This document shows, piece after piece, positions 1 through 8,763 of a stretch of DNA of 28,628 bases. Each line of letters opens with the position of its first letter. Position 1 is the stretch's first letter. The position numbers and the translations under genes are program-made. The DNA is from JBDHTS01 sp044221445 (GTDB lineage: Bacteria > Pseudomonadota > Alphaproteobacteria > Micavibrionales > Micavibrionaceae). The notes beneath the pieces were generated by a model, which saw only the letters and a list, made by a program, of their open reading frames with translations, had not been told where the DNA came from and ran no database searches. The stretch spans positions 1 through 28,628 of the forward strand of contig JBGAPF010000026.1 in the NCBI GenBank assembly GCA_044221445.1. The letters run 5' to 3'.

Positions 1-665
1 GGAAGGCGCGGCTGGATATCCCTAATCTTTTCCAGGCAGTCGATGGTTTTGCCGCCATAAAAATACCCGTCCGTGGCGATCAGGATTTTGGGAGCGATCT
101 GCCCGAAGCGGTCGACAACGCCCTGCACGCCGAAATCCGGGGAGGCCGAAGACCACACCGCGCCGAGAGAGGTCGCCGCCAGCATGGCGATCACCGTCTC
201 CGGCATATTGGGCATGTAGGCCGCAACCCTGTCGCCTTTGCGGATCCCGGAGGCCTGCAGGGCCTGTGCCCAGCGGCTGACTTTATTGTAAAGACCGGCG
301 AAGGCGATCACGCGTTCCCGGCCCAGCTCGTCGCGGAAGACGATGGCGGGCGCCTCATCCCGGCGGCGCAGGAGGTTTTCGGCAAAATTCAGTTTCGCGG
401 CGGGAAAAAAAGCCGCGCCGGGCATCTGGCCCGCATCCTTCAGGACCGATCCTCCTTTTTCACCGATGACGCCGCAGAAATCCCAGACGGTCGACCAGAA
501 TGCGCCCGGCTTGTCCACCGACCATTGCCACAGTGTCTGGAAATCTTTCGCCCTGCTGCCCGATTGCTCCATGAACGCATGCAGCTGGGTCGCCCGGATG
601 CGCTGGGCGTCTGGGTTCCACAAGGGCTGGTCCGGCGCGCTGGCCGGTGCAGGCTGGACGGTCAT
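1..665 (-). CDS. Acetoacetyl-CoA synthetase (acetoacetate-CoA ligase), N-terminal part, cut by window edge
   Basis: Reading the minus strand from ATG at 665 gives about 221 open residues running off the window start. The protein begins MTVQPAPASAPDQPLWNP and contains FWSTVWDFC, FFPAAKLNFAENLL, GIRKGDRVAAYMPNMPE, LGAVWSSASPDFG and DGYFYGGKTID. These are typical of the ACS-N region and first adenylate-forming segment of acetoacetyl-CoA synthetase, which activates acetoacetate with ATP and CoA in ketone-body or PHB use. The core ATP-binding and C-terminal catalytic lysine regions lie outside the window. It is divergent from the scsB-like gene, with a 150-bp gap that holds a 12-bp palindrome. No strong Shine-Dalgarno is visible. 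An acetyl-CoA or propionyl-CoA synthetase is the alternative; the SSASPDFG segment favours the acetoacetyl type. Confidence 0.88.
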   Translation of the reverse strand, partial: MTVQPAPASAPDQPLWNPDAQRIRATQLHAFMEQSGSRAKDFQTLWQWSVDKPGAFWSTVWDFCGVIGEKGGSVLKDAGQMPGAAFFPAAKLNFAENLLRRRDEAPAIVFRDELGRERVIAFAGLYNKVSRWAQALQASGIRKGDRVAAYMPNMPETVIAMLAATSLGAVWSSASPDFGVQGVVDRFGQIAPKILIATDGYFYGGKTIDCLEKIRDIQPRL

Positions 666-685
666 GGAAATGTCACCCGGTGATT

Positions 686-697
686 GTGCGTACGCAC
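686..697. promoter_or_regulatory. Perfect 12-bp palindrome between divergent genes (candidate operator)
   Basis: GTGCGTACGCAC is a perfect palindrome. It lies 21 bp upstream of the acetoacetyl-CoA synthetase start and about 120 bp upstream of the scsB-like start. The position suits a dimeric repressor of the ligase gene, but no regulator gene is adjacent and the assignment is an inference. Confidence 0.3.
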
Positions 698-815
698 GGT
701 GATTCTCGAACGCCAGCGCCTCACTGTCAACGGCCTTCTTGCCACCGCGCCTGCAAGGCGGACAATCGGCACAAAACCCGGTTGCCTTGCGCCGGTTCTG
801 TTATACACTTGCTCT

Positions 816-2897
816 ATGAAAATTTTCTCACTGCTTTTGGCAATACTGTTGCTCTGCGCGCCGCTCCGGGCAATGGCGCAGGTCCCCGAACGTCATGTCC
901 AGCTTCGTCTTATCGCGGAACATTCGCAGGTAAAGGGCGGCGAGACCGTCCTGATCGGCATCGAACAGACGATCGCCCCGCACTGGCACACCTATTGGGT
1001 AAATCCCGGCGATTCAGGCGAACCGATGCGGATCAAATGGGACCTGCCTCCGGGGTTCGCCATGTCCGATCTACGCTGGCCCATGCCCGAACGCATCCAG
1101 ATCGGTCCGCTGGTCAGTTTCGGTTATCATGACAGGGCCATCCCTCTTCAGAAGCTGACCCTGCCGGAAAACCTTCCCGACGGGCCGATCGTCCTGAAGG
1201 CGACGGCTGAAACCCTTGTCTGCGATGAAATCTGCATCCCTGAAAACGACGAACTGACCCTCACCCTGAACGAGGGCGGGACTGCCGATAGCAGCGCGCT
1301 GCTGTCGGACGCCGTCAAACGCTTGCCCTCCGGCGCCGTTGTCACGGGCGGTGCGTTTCGCGAACGGCCCGACGGCCTGTTCGAAGCCACTATTCCCTGG
1401 ACGGACGATAGAATGGTCGCGGATATATTTCCTTATGACTGGGGCATGATGGCCAATGAAGGCCAGCCGCAAACATCGACCGACAAAGGCACTCTGGTCA
1501 TCAGACATAAGCGCGGCGAACGTGCTCTAACCGACCTCGGGACATTCCGCATACTGGTTGTCACAACGGATAAGGCCGGCAACCACGCGGCCTTCGATGC
1601 TGAGGCGAAACCCAATCCCGCAACGGTGCCGACTCAAAAAAAAACTGAAGGATCCTTAAAAGCCGTAACGCTTTATGCCGCTCTGGCGCTGGCTCTTTTC
1701 GGCGGCGTCGTTCTCAACCTGATGCCTTGTGTGTTTCCCGTGTTGTCGATGAAGGCGCTGAGTCTCGTCAAAATGGCGGATAAGGGCGACTCCCATGCCC
1801 GGCAATACGGGTTGATGTACACGGCGGGCATCCTTGTCTGTTTTGCGCTCGTCGCGGGCACGCTGATCGCGCTGAAGTCGGGCGGGGCCCAGATCGGCTG
1901 GGGTTTCCAGTTGCAGAACCCGCTGGTCGTGCTTCTGCTGTCATGGCTTTTGTTCACGGTCGGTCTTAATTTTTCCGGCATGTTCGAGATCGGCGGCAGC
2001 TTCACCAATGTCGGCGCGAATCTCGCGGGCCGCGAAGGGCTGAAAGGATCCTTTTTCACCGGGATGCTGGCGGCTGTCGTGGCCACGCCCTGCACAGCGC
2101 CCTTCATGGGCGCTGCCATCGGCTATGCGATGGTCCAGTCGCCCGCCGTTTCTCTGGCCGTTTTTATGGCCCTTGGGCTTGGCCTGGCGCTGCCTTATCT
2201 TCTCATCTGTTTTCTGCCGTCACTGCGTCGCCTGCTGCCGAAACCCGGCCACTGGATGCAGACGCTGCGCGAATTCCTCGCCTTCCCGATGTATGCCTCG
2301 GCTGCCTGGCTTGCCTGGGTTTATACGATGCAGACAGGCGCGGACGGGATTTTATCCGTCCTGTCCGGCATGGTGCTGCTGGCGATGATTTTCTGGCTTG
2401 CGGCGCGGATGCCGGAGAAGGGCGCACTGCGGGTTCTGGCGCTTCTGTTCGGCATCGCGCTGGTCGGCACGCTCGGAAGCCTAGCTTGGTCAGCAACACA
2501 AACATACACGGCGCCCGCGACCGAACAGGGAGATGCCGAGGCGTTTACGCCGCAACGCCTCGCCACGCTTCTCGACGGCAACGAACCCGTCTTTGTTAAT
2601 ATGACCGCTGCCTGGTGCATCACCTGTAAGATAAATGAGCGCGCTGCGCTCTCGATTGCCGAAACACGCACCCTGTTCCGGGAAAGGAATGTCCGGTATC
2701 TGAAAGGGGACTGGACAAGCCGTAATGCCGACATCACCTCGTTCTTGGCCGGCTATGGACGGAACGGCGTGCCGCTCTATGTGTATTACGGTGCGCGGAG
2801 TCAGAACGGAATGCGCCCAGATCCCGTGATTCTGCCACAGATTTTAACGCCGTCGATTGTAAGAAACGTTGTCATGCCACCGGAGACAAAACCATGA
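816..2897 (+). CDS. Protein-disulfide reductase, ScsB/DsbD family
   Basis: This 693-residue membrane protein passes electrons from cytoplasmic thioredoxin across the inner membrane to periplasmic partners. I start it at ATG 816 because that gives a clean signal peptide (MKIFSLLLAILLLCAPLRAMAQ); a longer open frame from 684 adds an unlikely 44-residue extension. Visible parts in order are a periplasmic N-terminal domain with the pair C136-x3-C140, then a multi-pass core of the DsbD beta/CcdA type. The core carries its two redox cysteines in NLMPC(305)VFPV and ATPC(426)TAPF. A C-terminal thioredoxin-like domain follows with C601-I-T-C604. No Shine-Dalgarno precedes the ATG, and a TATACA -10-like box at 802-807 would give an almost leaderless message. 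The stop overlaps the next gene as ATGA, so the two are probably co-translated. The domain plan fits ScsB better than classical DsbD. Confidence 0.9.
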   Translation: MKIFSLLLAILLLCAPLRAMAQVPERHVQLRLIAEHSQVKGGETVLIGIEQTIAPHWHTYWVNPGDSGEPMRIKWDLPPGFAMSDLRWPMPERIQIGPLVSFGYHDRAIPLQKLTLPENLPDGPIVLKATAETLVCDEICIPENDELTLTLNEGGTADSSALLSDAVKRLPSGAVVTGGAFRERPDGLFEATIPWTDDRMVADIFPYDWGMMANEGQPQTSTDKGTLVIRHKRGERALTDLGTFRILVVTTDKAGNHAAFDAEAKPNPATVPTQKKTEGSLKAVTLYAALALALFGGVVLNLMPCVFPVLSMKALSLVKMADKGDSHARQYGLMYTAGILVCFALVAGTLIALKSGGAQIGWGFQLQNPLVVLLLSWLLFTVGLNFSGMFEIGGSFTNVGANLAGREGLKGSFFTGMLAAVVATPCTAPFMGAAIGYAMVQSPAVSLAVFMALGLGLALPYLLICFLPSLRRLLPKPGHWMQTLREFLAFPMYASAAWLAWVYTMQTGADGILSVLSGMVLLAMIFWLAARMPEKGALRVLALLFGIALVGTLGSLAWSATQTYTAPATEQGDAEAFTPQRLATLLDGNEPVFVNMTAAWCITCKINERAALSIAETRTLFRERNVRYLKGDWTSRNADITSFLAGYGRNGVPLYVYYGARSQNGMRPDPVILPQILTPSIVRNVVMPPETKP

Positions 2898-3511
2898 TGC
2901 CAAGACTGAAGATCATTCTGCAGACAGCCCTGTTCGTTTTATTAACCGTGCCGGCCCATGCGGCGGTGCAGATAGGCGAGCCCGCGCCGGACTTCACTTT
3001 GTCCGACAGCAAGGGACAATCGCACAGCCTGTCCGATTTCAAAGGAAAAATCGTCGTATTGGAATGGACGAACCCGCAATGTCCTTATGTCAAGAAGCAC
3101 TATGAGTCGGGCACGATGCAGAAATTGCAGAAAGAAACGGTCGATGGCGGAGTCGTCTGGCTTTCCATCAACTCCTCCGCCCCCGGTATGGAAGGGTACA
3201 CGGACGCCAAAGGAACCGAAGACGTCATCGCGCAGCAGAAATCGGCTGAAACAGCCCGGCTCATCGACGCCGACGGTAAAGTCGGACGCCTTTATGGCGC
3301 CAAAACGACGCCGCACATGTTTGTAATAGATACTGTCGGCAAGCTGGCTTATATGGGCGCCATCGACGACGCTCCGTCCACAGACCCCGCCAGCCTTACG
3401 GGCGCCAAGAACTACGTTACGGCGGCTATTGCATCGCTGAAGGCAGGCCAGCCGGTCGTAACGCCGGTAACCCAGTCTTATGGCTGTGGCGTCAAATACG
3501 GCAAAGAATGA
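2894..3511 (+). CDS. Periplasmic thioredoxin-like redoxin (AhpC/TSA family)
   Basis: A 205-residue exported protein with signal peptide MMPRLKIILQTALFVLLTVPAHA, followed by a redoxin fold (IGEPAPDFTLSDSKG, then IVVLEWTNPQCPYVKKHY). The active cysteine is C63 in the PQCPYV motif. A second conserved-looking cysteine, C198, sits near the C-terminus in SYGCGVKYG, in place of a CxxC pair. TTPHMFVID is the cis-proline loop. Its start overlaps the stop of the ScsB-like gene (ATGA), so this is most likely the periplasmic partner kept reduced by that transporter, perhaps in peroxide or metal-stress repair. That pairing is inferred from context; the fold call is firm. An in-frame ATG three bases later is an equally possible start. 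Confidence 0.88.
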   Translation: MMPRLKIILQTALFVLLTVPAHAAVQIGEPAPDFTLSDSKGQSHSLSDFKGKIVVLEWTNPQCPYVKKHYESGTMQKLQKETVDGGVVWLSINSSAPGMEGYTDAKGTEDVIAQQKSAETARLIDADGKVGRLYGAKTTPHMFVIDTVGKLAYMGAIDDAPSTDPASLTGAKNYVTAAIASLKAGQPVVTPVTQSYGCGVKYGKE

Positions 3512-3537
3512 ATTTGCCGCGTGGGTTCGGATAGATT

Positions 3538-3900
3538 ATGTTTAAGAAACAGTCTTCCGCACCCGCCCCGGCACCCATGTCCGCAAACACACCTTTACAG
3601 AAACTACAAGACGTTTCCGCGCCTTTCGCTGACGGCAGTCTGCGTTTCGTCGCGGACGGCCAGGGTGTGATCATCCATGTGACAGAGGCGCTGGCCGTGA
3701 AGCTGGGCGTACCGGTGCCATCCCTTGTAGGGCAGATGCTGACCGGTGTTTTGGAATTCCTTGAACCTGACGAGGTTTTTCATGCCGGCGGCCTGTGGGG
3801 CGCACGACGTCGTTCTCACCTCGAAAGGCGAAACCGCGGCCATGCGTTTCGACCGTGTCCGGGCGGCGGACGGCCAGCGCTTTCTCATTGGCTCGTTTGA
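3538..3900 (+). pseudogene. N-terminal segment of the PAS histidine kinase, out of frame with the rest
   Basis: An ATG at 3538, 26 bp after the redoxin stop, opens a frame that reads sensibly to about residue 81 (FVADGQGVIIHVTEALAVKL, then LEFLEPDEVF). After that it becomes low-quality, arginine-rich and ends at 3900. Exactly there, the next frame takes over with sensible sequence (AHDVVLTSKGETAAMRF). Removing one T from the TTTTT run at 3776-3780 would join both into one protein of about 657 residues with an extra N-terminal PAS-like domain. I therefore read 3538-3780 as the true N-terminus of the downstream kinase, separated by a one-base indel, not as an independent gene. Confidence 0.65.
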
Positions 3901-5512
3901 AGCCGATAATGAACAGGAAGCCGATGACGATGTGCTCGCGCGCCATTTGAGCGCGCTTCTGGCGTCGCGCGATGAACAGAAAACCGCCACTGGACTTTCA
4001 TTCCAGACGGCGGAAAGCGAGCTGGTTCATTTTCTTGACCTCTCCCATGAAGTCATGGCCGTTTCCGCTTCAAACGGACGCATAGGTCGTGTGAACGACG
4101 CTTTCCATGAAGTCCTTGGGTTCGGAAACGACCAACTGCAGACCATGAAGTTTTCGAACCTTGTGCACCCTGCCGACCGCGACCGTATATGCGACCTGAT
4201 GGAAAAAAATTCTGGCGAAGGACAGATCATCGATTTCGAGGCCCGCATGCAGGCAGGCGACGGCTCCGTCAAATGGATGCAATGGCGGCAGAAAAGCGTC
4301 CAGGGCAGGGTCTACAGCGTCGGACGCGACCTCACGTCCGTCAAGGCGCATGAAGCCGCGCTTCAAACCCAGGCCCGGCATCTGTCGGAGGCGCAGGCCA
4401 TCGCCCACATGGGCCACTGGCACTGGACGGTCGGTGAAGAGACCATCGTCTTTTCCGATGAGATCTATCGTATTTTCGGGTGTGACCGCGATACGTTCGT
4501 TCCGTCGCTCGACAACATGAACGCCATGCTGAACCGGCGCGACGTGGGGCGTCTGCTGCAGGCGTTCCAGCGCGCCATCATCGAGCGTAACGATTACGAC
4601 ATGGAATTCCGCGTTCAGCGCCCCGATGGCGAAATGCGTACCATACGCTGCGAAGGACGGTGCGAGATCGATTCGGAAAACGAGGTGGTGGCCCTGTTCG
4701 GCATCATACAGGACGTGACGGAACGCACACAGCATGAAGCGCAGCTGCGCCAGGCGAAAGAGTCGGCGGAACGCGCTTATGCCGCGAAGTCGCAGTTTCT
4801 CGCCAATATGAGCCATGAGCTGCGCACGCCCCTCAATGCCATCATCGGCTTTTCTGAGATGATGGAGCGTCAGCTGCTTGGGCCTCTCGGGACGCCACGG
4901 TATCTCGACTATATTGCCGGTATCCGTGAAAGCGGGGAACATTTGCTCGATCTCATCAGCGACATTCTCAACATGTCGAAAATCGAGGCCGGGAAATATG
5001 AACTCGATCTTGAAGAGCTGAATCCCGCCAAGGTCATCCGCCTTGCCGCGCATATGATTGAAGGCCGCGCGCAGGAATCGCGCATCACTGTGACCGTAGA
5101 CATCGAAAGCGACGAGCAGCAGATCGTGGCGGACCGTCGCGCACTGATGCAGATTCTGCTAAATCTTCTTTCCAACGCCATAAAGTTCACCGATCCCGGT
5201 GGGCTGGTGCATGTGACCTGCCTGCCTCGCGCCGACAACGATACGATCGCCGTGCGGGTCCAGGACACCGGCATCGGCATCCCCGCCAATATGCTCAGCA
5301 CCATCGCCCGCCCGTTCGAGCAGGGCGCCAACCATTACAGCCGCGATCATGAAGGCACGGGTCTCGGCCTCGCCATCACCAAGGAGCTTGTGGAGCTGCA
5401 CGGCGGCGCCATGTTCATTGAATCGACGGTTGGTATCGGGACCACCGTCACCATACGCCTTCCCTGCAACGCCTATGCCCATGTGAAGGCGCGGCGAAAA
5501 GAAAAATCATAG
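3746..5512 (+). CDS. Cytoplasmic multi-PAS sensor histidine kinase (main frame after frameshift)
   Basis: The open frame starts at a GTG (3746). A likelier restart is ATG 3782, which has GAGG six bases upstream. Counting from 3746 there are 588 residues: the end of a PAS-like domain (about 20-55), two further PAS domains (about 90-205 and 220-335, the latter ending in FGIIQDVTERTQHE), a HisKA dimerisation domain with H357 in LANMSHELRTPLNAIIGF, and a HATPase domain. N-box (NLLSNAIKFTDPGG), G1 (DTGIGIP) and G2 (GTGLGLAITKEL) are intact. There is no membrane segment, so it should sense an internal signal. No response regulator is adjacent, so the partner is unknown. It ends in a 6-bp convergent overlap with the epimerase-like gene. 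The upstream frameshift may make this an N-terminally shortened protein. Confidence 0.85.
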   Translation: MFWNSLNLTRFFMPAACGAHDVVLTSKGETAAMRFDRVRAADGQRFLIGSFEADNEQEADDDVLARHLSALLASRDEQKTATGLSFQTAESELVHFLDLSHEVMAVSASNGRIGRVNDAFHEVLGFGNDQLQTMKFSNLVHPADRDRICDLMEKNSGEGQIIDFEARMQAGDGSVKWMQWRQKSVQGRVYSVGRDLTSVKAHEAALQTQARHLSEAQAIAHMGHWHWTVGEETIVFSDEIYRIFGCDRDTFVPSLDNMNAMLNRRDVGRLLQAFQRAIIERNDYDMEFRVQRPDGEMRTIRCEGRCEIDSENEVVALFGIIQDVTERTQHEAQLRQAKESAERAYAAKSQFLANMSHELRTPLNAIIGFSEMMERQLLGPLGTPRYLDYIAGIRESGEHLLDLISDILNMSKIEAGKYELDLEELNPAKVIRLAAHMIEGRAQESRITVTVDIESDEQQIVADRRALMQILLNLLSNAIKFTDPGGLVHVTCLPRADNDTIAVRVQDTGIGIPANMLSTIARPFEQGANHYSRDHEGTGLGLAITKELVELHGGAMFIESTVGIGTTVTIRLPCNAYAHVKARRKEKS

Positions 5513-6385
5513 GCCGCCAGAGCTGATTTTCACGCGCCATGTCATATGGCGGCTTTTACCGGGTTCTATCAGCATCATGCCGGGCTTTTCGGTTATGTCG
5601 CCATTAAATCCTTCCGGACTCGACATGCCGTGCCAGGGTTCGATACACAGGAAATCGGCGCCGGGCTTCGCCCATAGACCCAGTTCCGTGAATGAGTCAT
5701 CCCATGACACTTCGAGGCCGGCACTGCCGTCCGCACCATAAAAAACCCGGCGGCTGGACGGTCTGTCGAAAATCACGGCGTCACGGGCAAACACTTCGTC
5801 TTCAAGCTTCAGGGTTTTGTTCTGGACCGGACTTGCGAACCGTTCGTCAAGCAGAAGCCCGCCACCGAGCCGCCGTGTCCCCGCGTTTTCGTCTTTCTCA
5901 AAACGAAGGCTATAGCTGTCCTTCGGTATTCCGTCCTTAAGCGGCCAGCGAAACGCGGGATGCGCGCCAAGGGCGGCGGGAAGAATTGTATCGCCTGTAT
6001 TGGTCACGCCGTATGTTACGGCCAACGTGTTTTTTTCGATCCCGTACGCGACATCGAACCGGAAAGAAAAAGGAAACATAGAACGGGTTTCAGCGTCGTC
6101 ATGGAGCGACAGCATGCAGGCGCTTGCATTCCGGGATCCCCACGAGAAAACCCTGTCGCGCGCAAAACCGTGCTGCGTCATCCGGTGCGTCTGCCCGTTA
6201 TGCCGCACAGCATCGTCTTTCAGTCTCCCGACGATGGGAAAGAGATTCGGCGCATGGCGCGGCCATGCCGGGCCGGCCTGCCATAGATATTCCAGCCCGG
6301 TTGTATCCTGCAGCGAACATAATTCCGCGCCATGGGCTTTGACGACGGCTTTAAGGTCTGCGGTTTCAATTGTGTAGCGTTCCAT
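5507..6385 (-). CDS. Aldose 1-epimerase family protein (LacX-like)
   Basis: A 292-residue protein of the galactose-mutarotase superfamily, which interconverts alpha and beta anomers of sugars or sugar phosphates. Supporting segments are AHGAELCSLQDTTGLEYLWQ, PNLFPIVGRLKDD, THRMTQHGFARDRVF, LGAHPAFRWPL (the likely catalytic histidine region) and a C-terminal CIEPWHGMSSPEGF. Length and motif order match the LacX-like branch better than classical GalM. The true substrate cannot be read from the sequence. The start is ATG at 6385. Its 3' end overlaps the histidine-kinase stop by 6 bp in convergent orientation, so the two genes are independently transcribed. Confidence 0.85.
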   Translation of the reverse strand: MERYTIETADLKAVVKAHGAELCSLQDTTGLEYLWQAGPAWPRHAPNLFPIVGRLKDDAVRHNGQTHRMTQHGFARDRVFSWGSRNASACMLSLHDDAETRSMFPFSFRFDVAYGIEKNTLAVTYGVTNTGDTILPAALGAHPAFRWPLKDGIPKDSYSLRFEKDENAGTRRLGGGLLLDERFASPVQNKTLKLEDEVFARDAVIFDRPSSRRVFYGADGSAGLEVSWDDSFTELGLWAKPGADFLCIEPWHGMSSPEGFNGDITEKPGMMLIEPGKSRHMTWRVKISSGGL

Positions 6386-6527
6386 GCCGAGGCTTTTAGC
6401 ATGAACAGGCAGGCGTTATGCAAGCGGCAATATATTTAATAATCGTTAACATTTCTGATGATTTCATCCGTAAGCGCCTGCATTTTTGGGCCCCTGTAGA
6501 TATGCTTTGTGCTAAAATAAAAAGGTC

Positions 6528-7994
6528 ATGACCACGATTTCCCAGAAGCTCGACCTCCGTCAGGGGCAGAACCTTGTAATGACCCCCCAATTGCAGCAGG
6601 CTATCAAGCTGCTGCAGTTGAACAATGTCGAACTGGCGGATTATATCGATGCCGAGGTGGCCCAGAACCCCCTGCTGGAAAAAGGCGAGAACGAAGAGCA
6701 GTCTTCCGATGACAAGCCGGAACAGAAGACCGAGCGCGACGACCTCCAGGATGAATTCGACCAGGGCTGGACAGGCAATGAAAGCGACCGGGGCCAGCCC
6801 CAGGATTTCGATCCCGGCACATCGATGGCGACCGTGGGTGCAGGCGGTAACCGGTCCTTCGATCTTTCGGAAAACAGCTTCGAGAACACGATTCCGAAAC
6901 AAACCACCCTGCGCGAACATCTGCTCGAACAGCTTCACATGGAATTCGAGGATCCGCGAGACCATATGGTGGGCGCGCTGCTGATCGACATGCTGGATGA
7001 AACAGGCTACCTGCGCCAGGGGGAAGATGAACTCAGCCGCCGGCTGGGACTTTCGGCAGAACGGCTGAACCGCCTTCTCGCGCGGATGAAGCAATTCAGT
7101 CCTACAGGCGTATTCGCGCGTGATCTGAAAGAATGCCTGGGACTTCAGCTTGAAGAGCAGAATCGGCTGGACGGTCCGATGCAAAAATTGCTGGCGCGGC
7201 TTGACCGGCTGGCGGCACATGATTTCAAGGGATTGTCCGTCTCCTGCGGCGTCAACGAGACGTACCTGCGGGACATGGTGGAGGAAATTCGCGCCCTCAA
7301 CCCCCGGCCTGCCGCCGATTTCGATCATCTGGTGGTGCAGACGGTTGTGCCCGACGTGCTGATGAAGCGCCTGCCGAAAAATCTCGGCGGCGGCTGGCGG
7401 GTCGAACTGAACACGGAAACGCTGCCCAAGGTTCTGGTCAACCAGTCCTATTACACCGAGGTCGCCAAGAAAACCCGCGACCGTAAAGACAAGGATTATC
7501 TGAACCAGCAGATGAATTCCGCCAACTGGCTTGTGCGGGCGATGGACCAGCGCGCGAAGACGATCCTTAAAGTGGCGGGCGAGATCATCGAACAGCAGGA
7601 GGCGTTTTTCCTGTACGGCATTGAATTCCTGAAGCCCCTGATCCTGAAGGATATCGCCGAGAAGATCGATATGCATGAAAGTACGGTGTCGCGCGTCACC
7701 AGCAACAAATTCATCGGCACGCCGCGCGGCGTGTTCGAACTGAAATATTTCTTTTCCACGGCCTTGGCGGGGGCGCAGGGATCTTCTCATTCGGCGGAAT
7801 CGATTAAAGCCAGGATCAAAGGCCTGATCGATGCGGAAGACCACCGGGACACGCTGTCCGACGACCGGATCGTCGAGATTTTGACCCAGGACGGTATAGA
7901 GATCGCACGCCGCACGATCGCCAAATATCGCGAGATGCTGCACATCCCGTCGTCCGTCCAGCGACGGAGGATGAAAAGCAGGGAAGGGGATTAA
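6528..7994 (+). CDS. rpoN: RNA polymerase sigma-54 factor
   Basis: A 488-residue sigma-54 that directs RNA polymerase to -24/-12 promoters and needs AAA+ activators. Region I is seen at residues 1-50 (QKLDLRQGQNLVMTPQLQQAIKLLQ), followed by an acidic, poorly conserved region II. The core-binding and HTH regions follow (LKDIAEKIDMHESTVSRVTSNKF). The C-terminal RpoN box, ARRTIAKYRE at 460-469, contacts the -24 element. Length is normal. ATG 6528 has AAAAGG just upstream. It is followed by hpf, a common proteobacterial arrangement. Confidence 0.97.
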   Translation: MTTISQKLDLRQGQNLVMTPQLQQAIKLLQLNNVELADYIDAEVAQNPLLEKGENEEQSSDDKPEQKTERDDLQDEFDQGWTGNESDRGQPQDFDPGTSMATVGAGGNRSFDLSENSFENTIPKQTTLREHLLEQLHMEFEDPRDHMVGALLIDMLDETGYLRQGEDELSRRLGLSAERLNRLLARMKQFSPTGVFARDLKECLGLQLEEQNRLDGPMQKLLARLDRLAAHDFKGLSVSCGVNETYLRDMVEEIRALNPRPAADFDHLVVQTVVPDVLMKRLPKNLGGGWRVELNTETLPKVLVNQSYYTEVAKKTRDRKDKDYLNQQMNSANWLVRAMDQRAKTILKVAGEIIEQQEAFFLYGIEFLKPLILKDIAEKIDMHESTVSRVTSNKFIGTPRGVFELKYFFSTALAGAQGSSHSAESIKARIKGLIDAEDHRDTLSDDRIVEILTQDGIEIARRTIAKYREMLHIPSSVQRRRMKSREGD

Positions 7995-8089
7995 ACTTTT
8001 GTCAACCAGTTGATGCCACTGTCGGGAAAGCCATATTGTTACGGACTGAAACGATTTTTGAACGACCCATTTTCACTGAAGGAAAGGGA

Positions 8090-8689
8090 ATGACTATGCA
8101 GCTGAACGTCCAGGGGAAACAAATGGATGTGGGAGATGCCCTAAAAACCCACGTTACGGAAAAAATTGAGGAGATCAACAGCAAGTATTTCAATCATGCG
8201 ACCGATGCCACGGTCACCTTTTCCAAGGAAGGCCATGGACATGGGCTGGTCAAGACTCATGTTTCCATTAGGGTCGGCCGCAATATCATGGTGGTGGCCG
8301 ATGCTGCCGAAGCCGATCCTTATGTAAGTTTCGAAGCCGCCAGCACCAAGGTCGCCAAGCAGCTGCGTCGCTATAAACGGCGCCTTCGCGACCACCATGA
8401 GCGGCAGGAGCGCCTGCCGGAAGCCCAGGCGCTTCAGGCGCTCGATTACACGCTGGCAGAGGAAGAGGAAACGCAACAGGGGGACGATCCGGTCATCATC
8501 GCCGAAATGAAGACATCGATCCCCACCCTCTGTGTCTCCGATGCGGTGATGCGCATGGATCTCTCGGGTCAGACAGCCTATATGTTCCGCAATCCCAAGC
8601 ATGGCGGGATCAATATGGTCTATCGCCGTCCGGACGGGAATGTCGGCTGGGTCGATCCTTCGGCAGTGAGCGCTCAGGCCGCGGAATAG
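8090..8689 (+). CDS. hpf: Ribosome hibernation-promoting factor, long form
   Basis: A 199-residue protein that binds the 30S A/P-site region and drives 100S ribosome dimers in starvation. The N-terminal S30AE domain is clear (MQLNVQGKQMDVGDALKTHV, then KEGHGHGLVKTHVSIRVGRN, then YVSFEAASTKVAKQLRRYKRR). A linker and a C-terminal dimerisation domain follow (MRMDLSGQTAYMFRNPKHGGINMVYRR), so this is the long type. I chose ATG 8090 because AAGGAA ends six bases upstream; ATG 8096 is possible, and the open frame from 8036 is too long. It sits 95 bp behind rpoN and ends just before a strong terminator. Confidence 0.95.
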   Translation: MTMQLNVQGKQMDVGDALKTHVTEKIEEINSKYFNHATDATVTFSKEGHGHGLVKTHVSIRVGRNIMVVADAAEADPYVSFEAASTKVAKQLRRYKRRLRDHHERQERLPEAQALQALDYTLAEEEETQQGDDPVIIAEMKTSIPTLCVSDAVMRMDLSGQTAYMFRNPKHGGINMVYRRPDGNVGWVDPSAVSAQAAE

Positions 8690-8711
8690 TTTCATTAAAA
8701 ATTCAGACATT

Positions 8712-8748
8712 AAAAAGCGGCCCATTATGATCAGGGGCCGCTTTTTTT
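8712..8748 (+). terminator. Rho-independent terminator after hpf
   Basis: AGCGGCCC at 8716-8723 pairs perfectly with GGGCCGCT at 8735-8742 around an 11-nt loop. It is preceded by an A run and followed by a T run, so it could work in both directions between hpf and the convergent DUF1150 gene. Confidence 0.9.
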
Positions 8749-8763
8749 ATTCGTACAACAGGC

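Noticed and set aside
343..702. 119-residue plus-strand frame
   Set aside because: It lies opposite the acetoacetyl-CoA synthetase and has no recognisable protein features.
4070..5053. 327-residue open frame on the minus strand
   Set aside because: It lies opposite the PAS histidine kinase, whose motifs are unmistakable.
6396..7943. 515-residue open frame on the minus strand
   Set aside because: It is the antisense shadow of rpoN.
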